Positions 59,151 to 64,000 of a DNA stretch of 64,000 nt are shown here, piece after piece. This stretch comes from Bdellovibrio sp. KM01 (GTDB taxonomy: Bacteria; Bdellovibrionota; Bdellovibrionia; Bdellovibrionales; Bdellovibrionaceae). The stretch lies in contig NZ_CP058348.1 of NCBI RefSeq assembly GCF_013752535.1, positions 1,054,001-1,118,000 on the forward strand, read 5' to 3'. Made by a program: the position numbers and the translations under genes. Under the pieces are notes generated by a model. The model was not told the origin of the DNA, did not search any database, and saw only the letters and a list, made by a program, of their open reading frames with translations. Every line of letters begins with the position of its first letter. The first letter of the stretch is position 1.

Positions 59151-60473
59151 ATGAAGTTGGCCCTTATCTTAGCAACGATTATAGCGCTTTGGACGCCCCC
59201 ATCTGCCTTTGCCCAAGTCAGATGTGAATCCATTTTTGTCACTGCGGAAACGCTAGGTGACTATGGCGTTAATGCAGAGTCGATGGCCCCGTACTATATC
59301 GCCATGTTTCGCACGACCCAATTGGTCCGTGGTCTGAATACTCGTTCAGGTATTATCACTCAAGATATTCTTAATTCTGCTTCGTCGGAATACGGCACGA
59401 TTATCACGAAATTCAGACCCCGGGGGAACCTGGCGAGTCAAGACGGTCAATTTCGCGATCAAGTGACTGAGAATATTGAATTTGTTTTGCAAACTTATTC
59501 TGAACGCCGTGACTGGTCTCCGGATTTGCGTGTGCATTTGAAAAAAGAGGCTGAGCACTACGCTGAACAAAGTACCTACATCGAAGTTAGAAAACTAAAT
59601 CAAGATACCTATCTTCCTGAAGGATTGATTGGCACTATGAAGATCGTCAAAGTCGGGATAGAGACGCCACTTAAAAAATTGCCGTTGGAAGTAGACTTTT
59701 CAGTTACTATGCCCAGCAATAACGGCAAAAAATTTGAACCCGCAAATTTCGTGGTGGATAAAGATCAGAACAAACTTGGAACCTCTGAGATTTTTGCGCA
59801 GTTGATTTTGCATGCCCGGGAACAGGTTAAGGACCCAGGTCATGAGCCGGGTAAAATGATGTATTACACTCCCGGGGATCGCCTGGGCGTAAAAATGTAT
59901 GGGAAGCTGGGATTCACCGCAGTCCCTGGGTTTGAAGCCCCTATTAAAGAAGGCGACAAAGACTGGTGGATGATTGGTAGCTCCGCTGAAAATCTGGCAA
60001 CCTTGCCACAGCGATTGGCACAAAATAAAGCTCAATGGAGTCCTGAAGACGTGGAATGGATGTCTGAGCTGGTAAAAAAATTTGAAGGACTGCGCGGAAC
60101 CCGAACTGAAATTGAAGGCAGTCGTACCCGAGATATCATCAATGCCGAAGGTGCTCGTCAGGTTCAGGAGATGGGTGTCTTCATTACCGAGCCATTTACT
60201 TATAATGATAAAAACTATCGCCGATTAGATGTTCATTCGATCGGCGGCGGCGATGTCGATATTCAAGTAAGAATTCCCGAAGAACAATTCCCGTTGCAAA
60301 ATGGCTGGCGCTTTAATGAGCAGGGTATCTATATGCTGTATCAGGATGGCATATTTAAAGTCCAAGATCCGTTAATGAATATATCTTTAACTATGAAGGT
60401 CGACGGTGCTTTTAAAAAGCCCGAATATTTAAAAGTAAAAGAACGCCGTTATAATCTAAGAGCTCGATTTTAA
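59151..60473 (+). CDS. Secreted protein with GNAT-like segment
   Basis: 440 residues. Signal peptide ends at AFAQV. The middle part (about 140-270) resembles an acyltransferase of the GNAT type: GLIGTMKIV, LGTSEIFAQLILHARE and DRLGVKMYGKLGFTAVPGF, the last like the GNAT C-terminal YxxxGF motif. A beta-rich C-terminal domain follows. Export of a GNAT fold is unusual and acetyl-CoA is absent outside the cytoplasm, so another donor or a non-enzymatic role is possible. The stop overlaps that of the Crp/Fnr gene. Confidence 0.75.
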   Translation: MKLALILATIIALWTPPSAFAQVRCESIFVTAETLGDYGVNAESMAPYYIAMFRTTQLVRGLNTRSGIITQDILNSASSEYGTIITKFRPRGNLASQDGQFRDQVTENIEFVLQTYSERRDWSPDLRVHLKKEAEHYAEQSTYIEVRKLNQDTYLPEGLIGTMKIVKVGIETPLKKLPLEVDFSVTMPSNNGKKFEPANFVVDKDQNKLGTSEIFAQLILHAREQVKDPGHEPGKMMYYTPGDRLGVKMYGKLGFTAVPGFEAPIKEGDKDWWMIGSSAENLATLPQRLAQNKAQWSPEDVEWMSELVKKFEGLRGTRTEIEGSRTRDIINAEGARQVQEMGVFITEPFTYNDKNYRRLDVHSIGGGDVDIQVRIPEEQFPLQNGWRFNEQGIYMLYQDGIFKVQDPLMNISLTMKVDGAFKKPEYLKVKERRYNLRARF

Positions 60474-61117
60474 GTCGGCGTTATCTGAACACCTTGGGAG
60501 CATTTACGCACGCGATTCTTTTTTTCTAAAGAAGTCAGCGTGCGGATCACCGTTTCCACAGTCAAATTCGTCCACAAGGAAATTTCTTTGCGAGTCAGGC
60601 GGCAGAAGCCGTCCTCGTCCTTAAAATGTTCCAAGGTTCTTAAAACCTTTTCTACAGCACTTTTCGATTGCAAGATCACGACACGCTCATAGGTATCGAG
60701 GCCACGCTGGCAGGCACTTTGTAAAAGCAGCAAAGCAAGGTTTGAATCTGTCGAAACAAGTTCCCGCACAGTTTTAAGCGGGAAGCTGCACAGGCGAGAT
60801 TTTCCCTCGGCTACGTATTCAAGCCTCGTCGGCTCATCTGAGACGGTGCTGGTCAGTGGAAACAGGTGGTTGGCGGTGAAGCTGGAAACTAAATGTTCCC
60901 GGCCTTCGAGATCTCTTTCGATCGTGTTAATTTTCCCTTCGGCGACGCAAAACATACTCATCGGCAAACAGCCTTGACTGATCACGCAGCTTGCAGAATT
61001 AACCTGATGAATGGATTTGGCTCTAAGCAGGGCAGTTGCAGTTGTGTCTTTAAGCTTTAGCTTACGATTTAAAAGAAAACAGTTTTGGCATTGCTTCGAA
61101 GAGTGCTTCATAAACAC
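60470..61117 (-). CDS. Crp/Fnr-family regulator with partial Fe-S cysteine set
   Basis: 215 residues (an ATG at 61111 is equally possible). A cyclic-nucleotide-binding-like jelly roll (about 35-120) is followed by the dimer helix and an HTH ([20 protein letters not shown]). FNR-type cysteines: CQNC at 10 and 13, and C110 in SRLCSFP aligned with FNR Cys122; the third N-terminal Cys is Lys. Extra cysteines at 44, 50 and 57. It may sense redox or NO by a non-standard cluster. Divergent from the heme chemoreceptor. Confidence 0.9.
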   Translation of the reverse strand: MFMKHSSKQCQNCFLLNRKLKLKDTTATALLRAKSIHQVNSASCVISQGCLPMSMFCVAEGKINTIERDLEGREHLVSSFTANHLFPLTSTVSDEPTRLEYVAEGKSRLCSFPLKTVRELVSTDSNLALLLLQSACQRGLDTYERVVILQSKSAVEKVLRTLEHFKDEDGFCRLTRKEISLWTNLTVETVIRTLTSLEKKNRVRKCSQGVQITPT

Positions 61118-61147
61118 GAGCCCCTATCATAAGGAATTTTCACGCCG

Positions 61148-61163
61148 TATGATTTGCATCATA
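61148..61163. promoter_or_regulatory. FNR/CRP-type palindrome between regulator and chemoreceptor
   Basis: TATGAT-TTGC-ATCATA, a perfect 6-bp dyad with the four-base spacer of FNR-family boxes (TTGATnnnnATCAA). It is 31 bases before the regulator start and 97 before the chemoreceptor, suiting autorepression and control of the receptor. Confidence 0.65.
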
Positions 61164-61259
61164 TCCGTCAAAGATACAAATCATTCTTTGGCCCCCGGTG
61201 CTTCCCATCATAATTATTTCAATGAAGCAGCTTTTGTTTGGTTCGGTGGAGGTAAGAGA

Positions 61260-62819
61260 GTGAAGTGGTTTAGTGGGCGCGGATTGAAATTCAAATTCAT
61301 TTGCTCGGTGATTGTGTCTTGTATGATTTGCGCGATGTGCGCTCTGGCTACAGGATTGTATTTCAATGGTGTTCAGTTTCGTTCCAGTCTCGTGGATAAA
61401 GCGCGAACTATCCACTCCCGGTTGAATGCGGCTTCCAGGTACGTTGCCAACCAGGGCGGCTTACAGCCGATGATTGAGCGCTATACCAAACTCTATACAG
61501 ATTCTTCGCAACTGACTGAGGAGGATCGTAAGATCATTTTGCAGCAAGTTCCGATATACGCGGGAATGGCCATAGGTGCTTCCGAATCAGAAAAAGAACA
61601 CTATCGCTTCCGCGTGTTCTCTGATGAGCCGCGCGATAAGAAAAATACTGCAACCCCGGTGGAGATGGAAATCTTTAAAAAATTCGAGCAGGATAAAAAC
61701 CTCCAAGAATTTATTATCAACACCGAAAATGAAGTCAGCGTGTATCGTCCTGTACGATTAAAAGAGTCTTTTGGCTGTCTGACTTGTCACGGTCACCCCT
61801 CCACCAGTCCCTGGAAAAATGGCAAAGATATTTTGGGCTATCCGATGGAAGACTGGAAGGACGGCAAGCTTCATGGCGTGTTTGCAGTTCATAGTAACGT
61901 GAAAGAAGCCAAAGCGGCGGAAATCAGTAAAGGTGATAGTTCCCCAACGACATTTATGGCGATATTCGTGTTCTTGGGAAGTTTGGTGTCTTTGGTGATC
62001 GCGGCGTTCTTTGTAAAGGGAGCGCTGGGGCAGTTGCAGGATGTTTCAAAAGTTTTAAAAGAATCAGGTGAACATGTAGAGAAAGCTGCGCAACAGATAG
62101 CTGAATCTTCGAGCTCCCTTTCCAAGGCCTCCACGGTGCAAGCTTCCTCATTAGAGGAAACAGTGGCGACTATGGAAGAGATGTCTTCGATGGTAAAACA
62201 TAACTCTGAAAGTGCGAAAGAAGCTGCGGCGTTGGCATTGTCGGCAACGAAGGTGGCAAGCCTTGGGGGCAAGCAGATTCAAGAACTCGTTCATTCTATG
62301 ACCCAGATTTCGGCAGACTCTAAAAAAGTTGTCGAGATCACCGCAGTGATTGATGACATCGCTTTTCAAACAAATCTCTTGGCTTTGAATGCGGCGGTAG
62401 AGGCCGCGCGCGCGGGTGAGCAGGGGAAAGGCTTTGCCGTGGTGGCTGATGCTGTTCGCGGCCTTGCTCAGCGCAGTGGCGAAGCGGCTAAAGGTATCGC
62501 TGCTTTGATCAATGAAAGTGCGGCACGCATTGAAACCGGTGAAGCCCAAGCCCAAAAAGGTGGCGCTGTGTTTGAGGAAATTTTAGAGGCTGTCAATCGC
62601 ATGGCAGAGCTGAATGGAAATATCTCTGAATCAAGTGAAGAGCAAAGTCGAGGCATTACCCAAATTGGGCAGGCGATGAATCAATTGGATCAAACCACTC
62701 AACAAAACGCCGCAGTCTCTGAAGAAACAGCTGCTTCGGCCGAGGAACTCTCCTCGCAGTCCACCAAGCTGAAATCGTCGGTGGATATCTTAGAAGGCGT
62801 GGTGTTCGGGGTAAAATAG
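61260..62819 (+). CDS. Chemoreceptor with heme-c-binding Tll0287-like sensor domain
   Basis: 519 residues from GTG 61260 (GGAGG seven bases upstream); the frame upstream overlaps the regulator gene. TM1 (about 12-34), then a periplasmic DUF3365/Tll0287-like domain with the heme motif CLTCH at about 173-177, then TM2 (about 233-255). The cytoplasmic MCP domain has the standard tip ([19 protein letters not shown]). Predicted to sense redox state or a gas such as O2 or NO through heme c and steer motility. Confidence 0.92.
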   Translation: MKWFSGRGLKFKFICSVIVSCMICAMCALATGLYFNGVQFRSSLVDKARTIHSRLNAASRYVANQGGLQPMIERYTKLYTDSSQLTEEDRKIILQQVPIYAGMAIGASESEKEHYRFRVFSDEPRDKKNTATPVEMEIFKKFEQDKNLQEFIINTENEVSVYRPVRLKESFGCLTCHGHPSTSPWKNGKDILGYPMEDWKDGKLHGVFAVHSNVKEAKAAEISKGDSSPTTFMAIFVFLGSLVSLVIAAFFVKGALGQLQDVSKVLKESGEHVEKAAQQIAESSSSLSKASTVQASSLEETVATMEEMSSMVKHNSESAKEAAALALSATKVASLGGKQIQELVHSMTQISADSKKVVEITAVIDDIAFQTNLLALNAAVEAARAGEQGKGFAVVADAVRGLAQRSGEAAKGIAALINESAARIETGEAQAQKGGAVFEEILEAVNRMAELNGNISESSEEQSRGITQIGQAMNQLDQTTQQNAAVSEETAASAEELSSQSTKLKSSVDILEGVVFGVK

Positions 62820-62850
62820 AAAAAAGCCGCTCTTTTGAAGCGGCTTTTTC
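62820..62850. terminator. Bidirectional terminator, chemoreceptor / GyrI-like gene
   Basis: AAAAGCCGCT pairs with AGCGGCTTTT around CTTTTGA, with A and T tracts for both converging genes. Confidence 0.9.
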
Positions 62851-62851
62851 G

Positions 62852-63394
62852 TTATTTGGCTTTTACTGGGAACAAGTATGTCGTCGTCATGGCGGCTTTT
62901 TCTGAGATCGAGTGGATCTCGTAAATTTCCACCGCAGCGCCTGTTTGTTCCAGTTTCTTATCTAAAAGATAAGCTTCAACACGCGGATATACTTTCAAAG
63001 GTCCGATACCTGGTGAGCCAGTAAAGACCGCTTGTACATAGGCATGAGCCGGGATCTCGCCCTCTTTCATTTCTTCTGGCGCTCCTGCGGGCATCGCTTC
63101 GATAATGCAACCTACTTTAGAACGCAGACGGGCTTCTTCAACTTGGCGAGGATCATCAAGGTATTCACCAAAAGTGCGTTGGCAAGTTACGCCCTTTTCC
63201 TTCATGAATTTTTCAACGCGTTCGATAACCTTGTTCACTTTGTGGTAAGGGCCTACGTGTTCAATGTAAATCGTTTTAAACGGGCCTTGTTGTACTTCGG
63301 AAATTTGCACGCCTTTGAATGCGCCCAAATAAGTCGCTAGATAAACACCGAAAGAAATAACCGTCACCACGACGAAAACTAAAATATATCTCAT
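62852..63394 (-). CDS. Membrane-anchored GyrI-like domain protein
   Basis: 180 residues. One N-terminal TM helix (about 3-25), then a GyrI/SbmC-like small-molecule-binding fold with YIEHVGPYHKVNKVIERV and a C-terminal EIYEI strand. Soluble relatives bind hydrophobic ligands or toxins; here the domain faces the periplasm. Its start lies four bases after the redoxin stop, so the two form an operon. Confidence 0.85.
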   Translation of the reverse strand: MRYILVFVVVTVISFGVYLATYLGAFKGVQISEVQQGPFKTIYIEHVGPYHKVNKVIERVEKFMKEKGVTCQRTFGEYLDDPRQVEEARLRSKVGCIIEAMPAGAPEEMKEGEIPAHAYVQAVFTGSPGIGPLKVYPRVEAYLLDKKLEQTGAAVEIYEIHSISEKAAMTTTYLFPVKAK

Positions 63395-63398
63395 TGCT

Positions 63399-63947
63399 TT
63401 ACTTCCATTTAATAGAGCAGCCCATAGAGGCTGTTTGTTCTTCAGTAACTTTTTGATTTTTTAACAGTGTTTGGACAGCATCATACAACTCGCGCTGAGT
63501 GACTTTGCTGGCATCCTTCCAAGAATTATCCAGGCGACCGCGGTACGCAAGTTTCAGGCCACCGTCATAGACAAAGAAATCAGGCGTACAAACGGCGCCG
63601 AAAGCCTTCGCCACGTCCTGTGATTCATCTACCAGATATGTGAACGAGTAGTTCTTCTCTTTCCAGCGTTTTGCCAACGCATCGAAAGAATCTTCAGGGT
63701 GATCTTTAGGATCATTCGAGCAAATTCCTACGACATTCACGCCGTCTTTTTTAAGATCAGTCCCAAGCGCAATTAGGCGTTCTTCAACAGCTTGAACATA
63801 CGGGCAGTGAGCACAAATAAACATCACTACCAATGGTTTGCCATTGGAAAAATCTTTCAATGAATAAGTTTTGCCATCAACAGCCGGAAGCTTAAACTCC
63901 GGCACAGCATTCCCCAAATCAGGAAACGGAGTAAACGTAGTAGCCAT
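63399..63947 (-). CDS. Thioredoxin-fold redoxin (AhpC/TSA-like)
   Basis: 182 residues, no signal peptide, so cytoplasmic. Core FICAHCPYVQAVEERL holds a CxxC-type site; CTPDFFVYD has the cis-Pro loop. The terminal GCSIKWK block is shared by a group of thioredoxin-family proteins in many bacteria. Likely a peroxide- or disulfide-handling enzyme; the precise substrate is unknown. First gene of an operon with the GyrI-like protein. Confidence 0.92.
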   Translation of the reverse strand: MATTFTPFPDLGNAVPEFKLPAVDGKTYSLKDFSNGKPLVVMFICAHCPYVQAVEERLIALGTDLKKDGVNVVGICSNDPKDHPEDSFDALAKRWKEKNYSFTYLVDESQDVAKAFGAVCTPDFFVYDGGLKLAYRGRLDNSWKDASKVTQRELYDAVQTLLKNQKVTEEQTASMGCSIKWK

Positions 63948-64000
63948 AATTTAGACAACCTCCATTTTCGATTCTCGATTTTCTAAAGATCAGCCCAGCT

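Noticed and set aside
1-64000. CRISPR array, IS element, prophage or replication origin
   Set aside because: No regularly spaced repeats, transposase, integrase, phage structural genes or DnaA-box cluster were seen.

Overview
The window looks like chromosome of a predatory or free-living Bdellovibrio-type bacterium (phylum Bdellovibrionota). This is inferred from gene content, not from a marker gene: a complete moxR-bat (BatA/B/C/D) operon, spoVG, a mitochondrial-type aconitase, two methyl-accepting chemotaxis proteins, a TIGR02147-like regulator fragment, LpxR and OmpA-type envelope proteins, many secreted proteases and small secreted proteins, and dense packing with several convergent genes sharing overlapping stop codons. 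No rRNA is present; one tRNA (Gln, UUG) is.

Layout. 1-4717: SDR/LysR divergent pair, a small secreted protein, a sterol-desaturase-family hydroxylase divergent from a TetR regulator, then an M28 peptidase and a YiiX-like papain-fold hydrolase that overlap each other and the TetR gene. 4718-10575: an AT-richer accessory island ending at the 3' end of tRNA-Gln. It encodes a 2-TM/coiled-coil protein, a class-2 OLD nuclease and a UvrD-like helicase (Gabija-like pair). Facing them is an operon of three small zinc-knuckle proteins, one with two TM helices and a CxxCx11CxxC ribbon, the other two sharing the peptide GLFAGPAPI. 10576-17623: tRNA-Gln, spoVG, a chemoreceptor, an XRE/DUF4010 pair, a DegP/HtrA protease, a DUF1844 protein and an HtpX-like protein whose catalytic Glu is Gln.

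17660-25347: moxR-DUF58-(DUF4381-like)-batA-batB-batC-batD, seven tightly coupled genes behind a structured leader; together they should form the membrane/periplasmic Bat complex. 25381-31602: a 2073-residue lipoprotein with Ig-like repeats, a Calx-beta domain and 14 RCC1 blades. 31708-40289: small secreted proteins, a HigBA/RelE-type toxin-antitoxin pair with an operator palindrome, a CobB-type sirtuin, aconitase with a structured 3' element, and an operon of a PilZ-like/methyltransferase protein and a membrane class III nucleotide cyclase.

40561-54075: envelope and secreted proteins (CapA, TPR lipoprotein, beta-barrel candidate, LpxR, metzincin-type protease, oligopeptide-binding protein, OmpA lipoprotein). 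54135-64000: SIMPL-domain protein, papain-like protease, TerC, regulators, a secreted GNAT-like protein, a Crp/Fnr regulator divergent from a c-type-heme chemoreceptor with an FNR-like palindrome between them, a GyrI-like protein and a redoxin.

The most promising candidate for an undescribed system is the island at 4718-10575: a Gabija-type core flanked by two unrelated 2-TM proteins and by paralogous mini zinc-knuckle proteins.
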